From contig NZ_JBAWKD010000002.1 in the NCBI RefSeq assembly GCF_037095735.1, positions 310,001 through 374,000 on the forward strand: a stretch of 64,000 nt of DNA, read 5' to 3'. Positions 43,891-52,234 of the stretch are shown piece by piece. Origin of the DNA: Frigidibacter sp037095735 (GTDB lineage Bacteria > Pseudomonadota > Alphaproteobacteria > Rhodobacterales > Rhodobacteraceae). The notes beneath the pieces were generated by a model. The model saw only the letters and a program-made list of their open reading frames with translations. It did no database searches and had not been told where the DNA came from. Position 1 is the first letter of the stretch; each line of letters begins with the position of its first letter. The translations under genes were made by a program, and so were the position numbers.

Positions 43891-45333
43891 ATGACGGGCG
43901 CAGGCGCGATACCCGGTCGACAGGGAAGCCCCCTGCGCGGCCCCGCGGATCCACTTCGCGGGGGCGGGCCGGGGCGGATCCTTCTGGTCGAAGACATTCC
44001 CTCGTTGCGCCAGCTTTACGAGGCGATCCTGCAATCGGGCGGCCACCCGGTCGAAAGCGTCGGCACCGCCGCCGATGCCCGCGAGTCGATCCGCCGGCGG
44101 ACGCCGCTGCTGACCCTGCTCGACCTGTCGCTGCCCGATGCGCGCGGGCTCGGCCTGCTGCGCGAGATGATCGCCGCCCTGCCGACGGTCCCGGTGCTGA
44201 TCATCACCGCCGAAACCTCGGCCCGCGTCTCGGTCGAGGCGCTGCGGGCTGGCGCGCAGGACTTCCTCGTGAAGCCCTTCGACGACATGCGCCTGCTCGA
44301 CGCGATCGATGCCGCCCTCGGCGGGCGCAAGGTCGAGACCCGGCCCCACCGCGCGCCGCACCGCCTGCCGGAGATCATCGCCCGCTCGGCCGCGATGCAG
44401 CCGCTTCTGGAAACCCTGCCCCTGCTCAGCCGGGCGCCGCAGCCGGTGCTGATCACCGGCGAAAGCGGCACCGGCAAGACGCTGATCGCGACCACGATCC
44501 ATGCCCGCTCGGGCGATGTACAGCCGCTGATCACCGTCGATGGCGCCGACCCGCATTCGGTCGAGCATCTGGACGAGGCGCTGCCGTCCGAGGCCGCCGC
44601 CACGACCACGCCCCGCACCCTGCTGATCGAGAACCTCGACGAGGCGCCGATGGGGCTGCAGACCCGCCTACTGCACCTGACCGCGAGCGAGCCGTTCCCG
44701 GGCGGCGCAGCGCCGGTGCGGATCATCGCCACCGCCGGGCCCGGCCTGCGCGAGGCGGTCGCGGCCGGCCGGCTGCGCGAAGACCTGTACTACCGCCTGA
44801 ACGTCCTGCCGCTGGCGCTGCCGCCGCTGCGCGAGCGCGGCGAGGACATCCTCGCCATCGCCGAGGCCTGCCTGGCCCGCACCCTGCGCGAACAGGGCCG
44901 CGGCCCGCGCCGGATCTCGGCCGAGGCGCGCGAGGTGTTCCTGCGCTACACCTGGCCCGGCAACCTGCGCGAGCTGGTGGCGATCGTGCTGCGCAGTGCG
45001 ACCTTCCACGACGCGGCAGAGCTGGGCGTCGCGCATCTCCCGGCCGCGATGCTGGAACCGCCGGCGCCGCCGGTCGCCGCCACGCCCGAACCGCCGCCGC
45101 TGCAGGCCGCGGTCTCGGCGCTGGTCGGCCTGTCGATGACCGAGATCGAGCGCCAGGTGATCGAGGCGACCATCGCCCATGCCAAGGGCTCGGTCACCCG
45201 CGCCGCGCGGATCCTCGACGTCGCCCCCTCGACCCTCTACCGCAAGATGGAGGCCTGGGCGCGCCCGCAACGCGACGATGCCGAGGGCAGCGCGGGCGCC
45301 GAAGCGGCCGCCGAGCACGCGCCGCAGAAATAG
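43891..45333 (+). CDS. NtrC-type response regulator lacking the GAFTGA loop
   Basis: 480 residues: REC domain, AAA+ domain and Fis-type HTH. REC: acidic ED at 34-35, phospho-acceptor Asp78 in LLDLSLPD and Lys128 in LVKPF, so it can be phosphorylated. AAA+: Walker A GESGTGKT at 190-197, Walker B-like LLIENLDEAP near 244-253, arginine-finger region LREDLYYRLNVLPLALPPLRERGEDI. Only about 47 residues separate Walker A and B, and the sigma-54-contacting GAFTGA loop is missing. C-terminus: HTH in SVTRAARILDVAPSTLYRKMEAW. It probably activates a sigma-70 promoter or acts without sigma-54, as described for R. capsulatus NtrC. No cognate kinase is next to it. Confidence 0.85.
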   Translation: MTGAGAIPGRQGSPLRGPADPLRGGGPGRILLVEDIPSLRQLYEAILQSGGHPVESVGTAADARESIRRRTPLLTLLDLSLPDARGLGLLREMIAALPTVPVLIITAETSARVSVEALRAGAQDFLVKPFDDMRLLDAIDAALGGRKVETRPHRAPHRLPEIIARSAAMQPLLETLPLLSRAPQPVLITGESGTGKTLIATTIHARSGDVQPLITVDGADPHSVEHLDEALPSEAAATTTPRTLLIENLDEAPMGLQTRLLHLTASEPFPGGAAPVRIIATAGPGLREAVAAGRLREDLYYRLNVLPLALPPLRERGEDILAIAEACLARTLREQGRGPRRISAEAREVFLRYTWPGNLRELVAIVLRSATFHDAAELGVAHLPAAMLEPPAPPVAATPEPPPLQAAVSALVGLSMTEIERQVIEATIAHAKGSVTRAARILDVAPSTLYRKMEAWARPQRDDAEGSAGAEAAAEHAPQK

Positions 45334-45374
45334 CGCCCCGAAACAGGACCGCACTTCGGGGGCCCATGCCCCGC

Positions 45375-45408
45375 GGCGGGCGGCCCCCGGCGGGCGGCCC
45401 CCGGCGGG
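45375..45408. repeat. 14-bp tandem repeat
   Basis: GGCGGGCGGCCCCC occurs at 45375-45388 and 45389-45402 and starts again (GGCGGG) to 45408, two and a half copies. It lies between the response regulator gene and the convergent NAD kinase gene. A role as a terminator is possible since the unit is self-complementary, but copy number may also vary. Confidence 0.6.
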
Positions 45409-45412
45409 CTGC

Positions 45413-46186
45413 TCAGACGAACTGCTCGCGGGTCAGACGCTCTTCCAGCCCGTGACCGGGATCGAACAGGATGCGGTGGCGGATCCGGGTCTCGGTCGTG
45501 ACCTCGACCCAGGCCACGTCGCGCACCGAATGGCGGCTGTCGCCATCGGCCATCACCGGGCGCTTCTCCTGCTCGAGCACGTCGAAGCGCACCAGCGCGG
45601 TGCGCGGCAGGATCGCGCCGCGCCAGCGCCGCGGCCGGAACGCCGCCATCGCGGTCAGCGCCAGCACGTCCGAGCCGATCGGCAGGATCGGCCCATGCGC
45701 CGAATAGTTGTAGGCGGTCGAGCCCGCGGGGGTCGAGACCAGCGCCCCGTCGCAGACCAGCTCCTCCATCCGCACCTTGCCGTCGACGCTGACCCGCAGC
45801 TTGGCGGCCTGCGGCCCCGCGCGCAGCAGCGCGACCTCGTTGATCGCCAGCGCCTCGTGCCGGCCGCCGGCGACATCGCCCACCCGCATCCGCAGCGGAT
45901 GGATCACCTCTTCCTCGGCCTCCGCCAGCCGCTCGGGCAGGCCCTCTTCGAGGTATTCGTTCATCAGGAAGCCGATGGTGCCGCAGTTCATGCCATAGAC
46001 CGGGCGGTCGAAGGCCTCGATCGCATGCAGGGTCTGCAGCATGAAGCCGTCGCCGCCCAGCGCGACGATCACGTCGGCCGTCTCGGGGGCGGCCTGGCCA
46101 TGGCGCGCGGTCAGCCGCCGCAGCGCCTGCTGCGCCACCTCGGTCTCGGACGCGAGGAAGGCGATGGTGCGGGGGCGATCGGGCAC
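45413..46186 (-). CDS. nadK: NAD kinase
   Basis: Phosphorylates NAD to NADP. 257 residues from a GTG at 46186 (GGAGCC upstream); longer in-frame starts use TTG at 46252 and add an unconserved tail. Catalytic GGDG is in VIVALGGDGFML, followed by YGMNCGTIGFLMNEY, the substrate loop LAINEVALLRA and TPAGSTAYNYSAHGPILPIG. The C-terminus is in the family's usual beta-sandwich (DGDSRHSV). It converges on the response regulator gene and is divergent from glyA. Confidence 0.93.
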   Translation of the reverse strand: MPDRPRTIAFLASETEVAQQALRRLTARHGQAAPETADVIVALGGDGFMLQTLHAIEAFDRPVYGMNCGTIGFLMNEYLEEGLPERLAEAEEEVIHPLRMRVGDVAGGRHEALAINEVALLRAGPQAAKLRVSVDGKVRMEELVCDGALVSTPAGSTAYNYSAHGPILPIGSDVLALTAMAAFRPRRWRGAILPRTALVRFDVLEQEKRPVMADGDSRHSVRDVAWVEVTTETRIRHRILFDPGHGLEERLTREQFV

Positions 46187-46435
46187 GGCGGGCAGGCTCC
46201 GGGGAAGAAACGGGTGCCGGGCGACCTTTTCCTCTGGGCGCGGGAAACTCAAGCCCCCGCGGGCAGGTGCGCACCCCCGCGGGGGCAGGTGCGCGGCACC
46301 GGCCGCGGCCCGGCACGGCCACGCGACGCCCCCGCTTTCGCACCACGCGGCCCGAGCGTCGGATTCCGACCTTTCCGCACCCCGCCCTTTGGGCTAATAG
46401 CCGAACAAATTCCTCGCCAGCCAGGGAGAGCGCCC

Positions 46436-47731
46436 ATGAACGCCCCGCAACGTGACGCCGGCTTCTTCACCGAGACCCTCGCCGACCGCGACCCCGAGAT
46501 CTTCGGTTCGATCACCAAGGAACTCGGCCGCCAGCGCGACGAGATCGAGCTGATCGCCTCCGAGAACATCGTCTCGCTGGCCGTCCTGCAGGCGCAGGGC
46601 TCGATCATGACCAACAAGTACGCCGAGGGCTATCCGGGCAAGCGCTACTACGGCGGCTGCCAGTACGTGGACATCGCCGAACAGCTGGCGATCGACCGCG
46701 CGAAAGAGCTTTTCGGCTGCGAATTCGCCAACGTGCAGCCGAACTCGGGCAGCCAGATGAACCAGGCCGTGTTCCTGGCGCTGCTGCAGCCGGGCGACAC
46801 CTTCATGGGCCTCGACCTGAACTCGGGCGGTCACCTGACCCACGGCTCGCCGGTGAACATGTCGGGCAAGTGGTTCAACGTCGTGTCCTACGGCGTGCGC
46901 CAGCAGGACGAGCTTCTGGACATGGAGGCGATCCGCGAGAGCGCGCTGGCCCACAAGCCGAAGCTGATCGTCGCCGGCGGCACCGCCTACAGCCGGATCT
47001 GGGACTGGGAAGCCTTCCGCAAGATCGCGGACGAGGTCGGCGCCTACCTGATGGTCGACATGGCCCATATCGCGGGCCTCGTGGCCGGCGGCCAGCACCC
47101 CTCGCCGCTGCCGCACGCCCATGTCGTGACCACCACCACCCACAAGTCGCTGCGCGGCCCCCGTGGCGGCATGATCCTGACCAACGACGCCGAGATCGCG
47201 AAGAAGATCAACTCGGCCGTCTTCCCCGGCCTGCAGGGCGGCCCGCTGATGCATGTCATCGCCGCCAAGGCCGTGGCCTTCGGCGAGGCGCTGAAGCCGG
47301 GCTTCAAGGACTATGCCGCGCAGATCGTCAAGAATGCCAAGGCGATGGCGGACGAGCTGATGAAGGGCGGGATCAACATCGTCTCGGGCGGGACCGACAA
47401 CCACCTGATGCTGGCCGACCTGCGCCCGAAAGGCGTGACCGGCAAGGCGACCGAGGCGGCGCTCGGCCGCGCGCACATCACCTGCAACAAGAACGGCGTG
47501 CCGTTCGACCCGGAAAAGCCCTTCGTCACCTCGGGCATCCGTCTCGGCACCCCGGCGGGCACCACCCGCGGCTTCACCGAGGAAGAGTTCCGCCAGATCG
47601 CCCGCTGGATCGTCGAGGTCGTCGACGGGCTTGCCGCGAACGGTGAGGCCGGCAATGCCGAGGTCGAGGCCAAGGTCGCCGGCGAAGTTAAGGCGCTCTG
47701 CGCCCGCTTCCCGATGTACCCGACGCTGTGA
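46436..47731 (+). CDS. glyA: Serine hydroxymethyltransferase
   Basis: PLP enzyme interconverting serine and glycine with transfer of a C1 unit to tetrahydrofolate. 431 residues. The PLP Lys237 is in TTTTHKSLRGPRGG. IASENIVSLAVLQAQGSIMTNKYAEGYPGKRYYGGC and QPNSGSQMNQAVF are also diagnostic. AGGGAGAG precedes the ATG at 46436. It supplies C1 units for purine and thymidylate synthesis. Repeat element D and three hairpins follow it. Confidence 0.97.
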   Translation: MNAPQRDAGFFTETLADRDPEIFGSITKELGRQRDEIELIASENIVSLAVLQAQGSIMTNKYAEGYPGKRYYGGCQYVDIAEQLAIDRAKELFGCEFANVQPNSGSQMNQAVFLALLQPGDTFMGLDLNSGGHLTHGSPVNMSGKWFNVVSYGVRQQDELLDMEAIRESALAHKPKLIVAGGTAYSRIWDWEAFRKIADEVGAYLMVDMAHIAGLVAGGQHPSPLPHAHVVTTTTHKSLRGPRGGMILTNDAEIAKKINSAVFPGLQGGPLMHVIAAKAVAFGEALKPGFKDYAAQIVKNAKAMADELMKGGINIVSGGTDNHLMLADLRPKGVTGKATEAALGRAHITCNKNGVPFDPEKPFVTSGIRLGTPAGTTRGFTEEEFRQIARWIVEVVDGLAANGEAGNAEVEAKVAGEVKALCARFPMYPTL

Positions 47732-47740
47732 CGGCAAGGC

Positions 47741-47788
47741 CGGGGGCGCTGCCCCCGGGCCCCCGGGATATTTGAACCAATGAGAAAG
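47741..47788. repeat. Intergenic repeat locus D: single CCGGGATATTT element
   Basis: GGGGGCGCTGCCCCC hairpin, then GGGCCCCCGGGATATTTGAACCAATGAGAAAG. It begins 10 bases after the glyA stop. It is the shortest copy, without the second GC hairpin, and shows the core most clearly. Confidence 0.75.
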
Positions 47789-47814
47789 GGCGGAGGCGCG
47801 AGCCTTCGCCCTTT
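47785..47814 (+). terminator. Long hairpin overlapping the end of repeat D
   Basis: AAAGGGCGGAGG (47785-47796) pairs with CCTTCGCCCTTT (47803-47814), 12 bp with one G-U pair, 6-base loop. It is a plausible glyA terminator. Confidence 0.5.
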
Positions 47815-47851
47815 GCGCATCGGCTGGGCAGGGGCCGGGAGCGCAGGGGGG

Positions 47852-47893
47852 GTCGCCGATGGTCCGCCATCGGTCCGAGGACCAATCGGCGAC
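47852..47893. other. Imperfect 14-bp inverted repeat between glyA and the permease gene
   Basis: GTCGCCGATGGTCC (47852-47865) faces GGACCAATCGGCGAC (47879-47893), pairing with a single bulged base around a 13-base loop. With the adjacent hairpins it fills the gap between convergent genes. Confidence 0.5.
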
Positions 47894-47914
47894 GGGGGAG
47901 GCGCGCCTCCCCCG
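47893..47914. terminator. Palindromic hairpin downstream of the GntP permease gene
   Basis: Perfect palindrome CGGGGGAGGCGCGCCTCCCCCG, 8 bases past the permease stop on the minus strand. No T tract visible. Confidence 0.5.
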
Positions 47915-47921
47915 CCCTTCC

Positions 47922-49319
47922 TCAGAAGGTGCCGAGCGTCGAGCCGAGCACGATGACGGTAATCAGCGCCAGCACCGGCACCGCGACCGCCACCATGAAG
48001 ATGTCGCCATACGACTGCCGATGGTTCAGCCCGGTGATCGCCAGCAGCGTGATCACGGCGCCGTTGTGCGGCAGGCAGTCGAAGCCGCCCGAGCTCAGCG
48101 CCGCCACGCGGTGCATCAGCTCGGGACTGATCCCCGCCGCCTGCGCCATCTGCGCATAGGTCTCGCCCAGCGTTTCCAGCGCGATCGAGAGCCCGCCCGA
48201 GGCCGAGCCGGTGATCCCGGCCAGCGCGTTCACCGCGATCGCCTCGGACACCACCGGGTTCGAGGGCCAGAGGCTCGTCACCCCGCCCGCGATCACCGCG
48301 AAGGCCGGAAGGCTGGCGATCACCGAGCCGTAGCCGACCTCGGAGGCGGTGTTGAAGATCGGCAGGAACGAGCCCGCGACCCCGTCGGTCAGCGTGCCCT
48401 TCAGATCGCCCGCCAGCCGGCGCCAGTTCAGCCCGATCAGCAGCACGATCGCCGCGAAGAGCGCCGCGATGATCGCCCAGATCCCGCGCACCGCGTCGAA
48501 GCTGGTGGCGCCGTAAGCCTCGTCCGCGAGGTAGGAGGTGTCGAGCATCGGCAGCACCACCCGCGTCATCGCGAAGTTCATCGCGATCACCAGCACCACC
48601 GGCGCGATCGCCACCCAGAACGGCGGCAGGTCGCGCGGGGTGTCGAGGCTTTCGCCCGCGCGGCCTGCCCTCGAATACTGGTCCTCGACGCCGTAGCCCT
48701 CGCCCGCGGCATGGGCGGCCGCGATGCGCCGGTTCAGCCACAGAACCCCGCCCGCGAACATGATCAGCGCCGCGATCACGCTCAGCCCCGGGGCGGCGAA
48801 GCCGTCGGTCCCGAAATAGGGCGAGGGGATCGCGTTCTGGATCGCGGGCGTCCCCGGCACCGCGGTCATCGTGAAGGTGAAGGACCCCAGCGCCAGCGCC
48901 GCCGGGATCAGCCGCTTGGGATGATCCGCCGCCACGAACAGCGCCGCCGCGATCGGATAGACCGCGAAGGCCACCACGAACAGCGACACCCCGCCATAGG
49001 TCAGGATCCCGCAGGCCAGCACCACGGCCATGGCGCTGCGTGAGGGGCCGAGCCGCGCGGTGATCCCCTCGGCCAGCGCCCGGGCCGAGCCCGAGGCCTC
49101 CATCAGCTTGCCGAAGATCGCGCCCAGCAGGAACAGCGGGAAGAACTGGGTGACGTATTTGCCAAGCCCCGTCATGAAGACCTGGGTGTAGCTGCCCAGC
49201 AGCGGCGCCCCGCTCAGCAGCGCCGCCAGCAGCGCCAGCAGCGGCGCCAGGATCAGAACCGAGATCCCCCGGTAGGCAAGATACATCAGCAGAAGCAGCG
49301 ACAGGATGATGCCGATCAC
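47922..49319 (-). CDS. GntP family permease
   Basis: 465-residue inner-membrane protein with about 12-14 membrane helices, of the gluconate/2-keto acid:H+ symporter family (GntP). It begins IGIILSLLLLMYLAYRGISVLILAPLLALLAALLSG, contains the loop GSFTFTMTAVPGTPAIQNAIP, then LPIFNTASEVGYGSVIASLPAF and SGGFDCLPHNGAVITLLAITGLNH, the conserved blocks of this group. I start at GTG 49319 because AAGGAC lies just upstream and residues after it form the first helix. The substrate is not evident; gluconate, beta-hydroxybutyrate and related acids are known for the family. Confidence 0.85.
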   Translation of the reverse strand: MIGIILSLLLLMYLAYRGISVLILAPLLALLAALLSGAPLLGSYTQVFMTGLGKYVTQFFPLFLLGAIFGKLMEASGSARALAEGITARLGPSRSAMAVVLACGILTYGGVSLFVVAFAVYPIAAALFVAADHPKRLIPAALALGSFTFTMTAVPGTPAIQNAIPSPYFGTDGFAAPGLSVIAALIMFAGGVLWLNRRIAAAHAAGEGYGVEDQYSRAGRAGESLDTPRDLPPFWVAIAPVVLVIAMNFAMTRVVLPMLDTSYLADEAYGATSFDAVRGIWAIIAALFAAIVLLIGLNWRRLAGDLKGTLTDGVAGSFLPIFNTASEVGYGSVIASLPAFAVIAGGVTSLWPSNPVVSEAIAVNALAGITGSASGGLSIALETLGETYAQMAQAAGISPELMHRVAALSSGGFDCLPHNGAVITLLAITGLNHRQSYGDIFMVAVAVPVLALITVIVLGSTLGTF

Positions 49320-49534
49320 GCGCGGTCCTTTCCTTCGGGACCCGCGCCCTCCGCGGTCCCTCCCCGCAATCCCCACGCGGGCAGTGGCGAAAGGTTCCGA
49401 ACGAAAGCAGGGCTGTGACAGGATGCCGCAGCGCGGCAGGCCGGGACGGCCGACCAAGGGCGGGCCGCTCGGCCCGCGCTGCGATCCGGCGCGATCTTCC
49501 CGGACAGTTCGGCGACGCGGCGCGACGCGGCGGC

Positions 49535-49906
49535 TCAGAGGTAGCCGCGCCAGACCAGAATGCCCAGCACCAGCGCCGTGGTCACCACCAGTGCCAGCCC
49601 CACGCCCGCGGCCGCGTCCAGCAGATAGCCGCGCACGCGCGCGCCCTGCCCCAGCGGCCCCAGATAGCTGATGCATTGATGGTAGGCGCGCGCCACGCGG
49701 TCATGGTCGATCTGCATCGACAGCCGCGGCACCTGCGCCTGCAGCGCCGCCCGCACGAGGATCTCGCCCTCGCGCCGGATCCGGCGCGGCAGCAGCCGTC
49801 GCCCGCGACGCAGCTTGGTCGCAAGATCCTTGCCGCGCAATCTCAACCGCTGTTCGAGAAGCTGGGCCACACGATCGGCCATCTGCTGCACGCTCGTCGT
49901 GCCCAT
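49535..49906 (-). CDS. Hypothetical protein with C-terminal membrane helix
   Basis: 123 residues. I do not recognise it. The N-terminal part is strongly basic and helical (ADRVAQLLEQRLRLRGKDLATKLRRGRRLLPRRIRREGEILVRAALQ). The C-terminus is one membrane helix (AAAGVGLALVVTTALVLGILVWRGYL), so it is tail-anchored in the inner membrane with the bulk in the cytoplasm. I start at ATG 49906 because AAGGGCGG lies just upstream; an upstream in-frame start is possible. It is divergent from the alpha/beta hydrolase gene 113 bp away. Confidence 0.65.
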   Translation of the reverse strand: MGTTSVQQMADRVAQLLEQRLRLRGKDLATKLRRGRRLLPRRIRREGEILVRAALQAQVPRLSMQIDHDRVARAYHQCISYLGPLGQGARVRGYLLDAAAGVGLALVVTTALVLGILVWRGYL

Positions 49907-50019
49907 GATCCGCCCTTCTGCCCCACGGGCGAACTCTAGCGCCAATCGCGGCAATTCTCAAGCGGGGCGGCCCCAAGACCCTCTGGCATCCCCGCGGGGC
50001 CCGCGCTAGCGTCCGGCCC

Positions 50020-50796
50020 ATGCTGAACACCGTCCTTCATGGCTCGCCCACCGACCGCCCACCGCTTCTGATCGTGCACGGGCTCTTCGGCTCGGCCCGA
50101 AACTGGGGCGCCATCGCCCGCCGGCTTTCTGAAGACCGGCTTGTGATCACGCTCGACCAGCGCAATCACGGCGACAGTCCCTGGCTCGATCGCCACGGCT
50201 ACGAAGAGATGGCCGCCGACATCGCCGAGGTGATCCGCGCCCATGTCGACGCCCCCGCCGGCCAGCAGATCGACGTCGTCGGCCATTCGATGGGCGGCAA
50301 GGCGGTGATGCAGCTGGCCCTGACCGAGGGCCAGCTGATCCGCCGGCTGATCGTCGCCGACATCGCCCCCGTCGCCTACAGGCACACGCAGATGCCCCTG
50401 GTCCACGCGATGCGCGACATGGACCTGTCGAACCTCAGCTCGCGCGGCGAAGCCGACCGCCGGCTGGCCGCCAGCGTCGAGGATCCGGGCACCCGCGCCT
50501 TCCTGCTGCAATCGCTCGACCTCAAGGCGGATCCGCCGCGCTGGAAGCTGAACCTCGAGGTGCTCGGCGCCGAGATGCCGCGGATCCTGAGCTGGCCCGG
50601 CACCGAGGGCACCTTCGAGGGGCCCACGCTTTTCCTGACCGGCGCGCTGTCGACCTATGTCTCGTCCGAGGATCGTCCGGCGATCAAGGCCCTGTTCCCG
50701 AACGCGAAATTCGCCAAGCTTCCTGGGGCCGGCCATTGGCTGCACGCCGACCGCCCGCGCGAGTTCGAGGCGGCGGTGGCGACCTTCCTCGCCTGA
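50020..50796 (+). CDS. Alpha/beta hydrolase (YbfF-like esterase)
   Basis: 258-residue alpha/beta hydrolase resembling YbfF-type acyl esterases. The N-terminal block is PPLLIVHGLFGSARNWGAIARRLSEDR (oxyanion region) and LDQRNHGDSPW. The nucleophile Ser is in VVGHSMGGKAVMQLAL; the acid and His are in GAGHWLHADRP. The start ATG at 50020 has no strong Shine-Dalgarno. The substrate is unknown; the family acts on short acyl esters. Confidence 0.88.
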   Translation: MLNTVLHGSPTDRPPLLIVHGLFGSARNWGAIARRLSEDRLVITLDQRNHGDSPWLDRHGYEEMAADIAEVIRAHVDAPAGQQIDVVGHSMGGKAVMQLALTEGQLIRRLIVADIAPVAYRHTQMPLVHAMRDMDLSNLSSRGEADRRLAASVEDPGTRAFLLQSLDLKADPPRWKLNLEVLGAEMPRILSWPGTEGTFEGPTLFLTGALSTYVSSEDRPAIKALFPNAKFAKLPGAGHWLHADRPREFEAAVATFLA

Positions 50797-50857
50797 CACC
50801 TCCCCCCGGGGACCGGCGCGGCCTATATCAGCCGCAGAGATGCTCAAGGAGGCCCCC

Positions 50858-51649
50858 ATGGCCATCGGCGAGGCGATCGAGGGTCGCCGGATTTTCGAGA
50901 TCACCGGCACCGACCGCGAGGCCTTCCTGCAGGGCCTCGTGTCGAACGACGTGCGGCGGCTGAAGGCGGGAATGGTCTATGCCGCGCTGCTGACCCCGCA
51001 GGGCAAGTTCCTGGCCGATTTCTTCCTCGTCCCGCAGGGCGAGGCGGTGCTGCTCGACTGTGCCGCAAGCCAGGCTGAGGGGCTGGCCCGCCGCCTGTCG
51101 ATGTACCGCCTGCGCGCCGATGTCGGCATCGCCGACAGCCCGCTGCACCCGGCCCGCGGCCTGGGCGAGGCGCCGGTCGACGCCTTCCCCGACCCGCGCG
51201 ACGCGCGCCTCGGCTGGCGCCGCTATGCGGCCACGCCGGGCGCCCCCGCGACCACCGACTGGGACGCGATCCGCGTCGAGGCCTGCGTGCCCGAAACCGG
51301 CATCGAGCTGATCCCGGACGAGACCTACATCCTCGAAGCCGGGTTCGAGCGGCTGAACGGCGTCGATTTCCGCAAGGGCTGCTATGTCGGGCAGGAGGTG
51401 ACGGCGCGGATGAAGCACAAGACAGAGCTGCGCAAGGGCCTGCGCACCGTCACCGTCACCGGCCCCGAGACCGCGCCGGGCACGCCGATCCTGATGGCGG
51501 ACGGGCGCGAGGCGGGCACGCTCTACACCCGCGCCGGCAACCACGCCATCGCCCATCTGCGCTTCGACCGGGCGGCGGGGCCGCTGACCGCCGGCGAGGC
51601 CACGGTTCGGGCGGACGAACAGGCCGAAGGGCGCGCCGATCCCGCGTGA
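50858..51649 (+). CDS. YgfZ/GcvT domain folate-binding protein
   Basis: 263-residue member of the YgfZ/COG0354 family, which uses tetrahydrofolate to assist assembly or repair of Fe-S enzymes. The diagnostic motif KGCYVGQEVTARMKHK is present (K-G-C-Y-x-G-Q-E). GGTDREAFLQGLVSNDV and LTPQGKFLADFFLV are the N-terminal GcvT-like pieces. I start at ATG 50858 because AAGGAGG is 5-11 bases upstream. Folate dependence links it loosely to glyA nearby, but not in one operon. Confidence 0.9.
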   Translation: MAIGEAIEGRRIFEITGTDREAFLQGLVSNDVRRLKAGMVYAALLTPQGKFLADFFLVPQGEAVLLDCAASQAEGLARRLSMYRLRADVGIADSPLHPARGLGEAPVDAFPDPRDARLGWRRYAATPGAPATTDWDAIRVEACVPETGIELIPDETYILEAGFERLNGVDFRKGCYVGQEVTARMKHKTELRKGLRTVTVTGPETAPGTPILMADGREAGTLYTRAGNHAIAHLRFDRAAGPLTAGEATVRADEQAEGRADPA

Positions 51650-52234
51650 GACCCGCAGCCTCAAGGGCCATATGACGGGCCGCGCGCGCCATCTCCCGTC
51701 ACGCGGGGGCCCGTGATCACAGGGCCGGGGGCCTGACGAGATTATCGCCGCCACCGGCCGACGGTCGAGGCCGTGCAGTCGTCGCCCTCTGGCGCGCCGC
51801 CGCCCCGCCCGAAGCACGCCCAGTCCTGGCGCATGCCGCGCCCGTGCCCCGCAGGCAGCAACGCTCGGCCCGGCGCCTGCGGCCCTGCGCGACATCAGCG
51901 CCGGGTGACGCATCGCCGTTGCACCGGGCGATTGCCCCCCGAACCAGCCGACCCTCGGCCCATGTCCGGCGCGCCACAGGGTCATGCCCGCCCGAGGGAA
52001 GCATCGCCCGCTAACCGGCTCGTCACTGTTGCCGGCGCGCGGCCCAGTCGCGCAGGCTCTCCACACCGCCGTGCCGCCCGACGGGGGCTACGGTCGACCT
52101 AAGGGCTCGTTACCCCTGACGGCGCGCCATTCGGTCCGCACGGACGTGCCGCAACCGAAAATGCCGCCCCCGGGCACGGCGGCCCCCGAGGCTGACCGAC
52201 GGGGCCCTCTCCGGGGCCCCGGCGAAGGACGCGG
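51650..52234. other. Gene-poor gap between YgfZ-like and DUF1428 genes
   Basis: 585 bp with no frame on either strand that looks like a conserved protein. GTGATCAC is at 51713-51720. At 52201-52220 GGGGCCC-N6-GGGCCCC forms a hairpin placed as terminator for the DUF1428 gene. The composition is as GC-rich as coding DNA. It may hold a degraded gene or an unrecognised RNA. Confidence 0.5.

Noticed and set aside
43891..45333. Standard sigma-54-dependent activator label
   Set aside because: The GAFTGA loop needed for sigma-54 contact is missing, so sigma-54 dependence should not be assumed.
45375..45408. CRISPR-like repeat
   Set aside because: Only two and a half directly adjacent 14-bp copies without spacers.
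46186..46252. Longer NAD kinase starting at TTG 46252
   Set aside because: The extra residues are not conserved-looking and TTG lacks a Shine-Dalgarno; the GTG at 46186 has GGAGCC at suitable distance.
51650..52234. tRNA or other stable RNA in the gap
   Set aside because: No T-loop GTTCGA signature or tmRNA, RNase P or SRP core motif was found on either strand; left as unknown.
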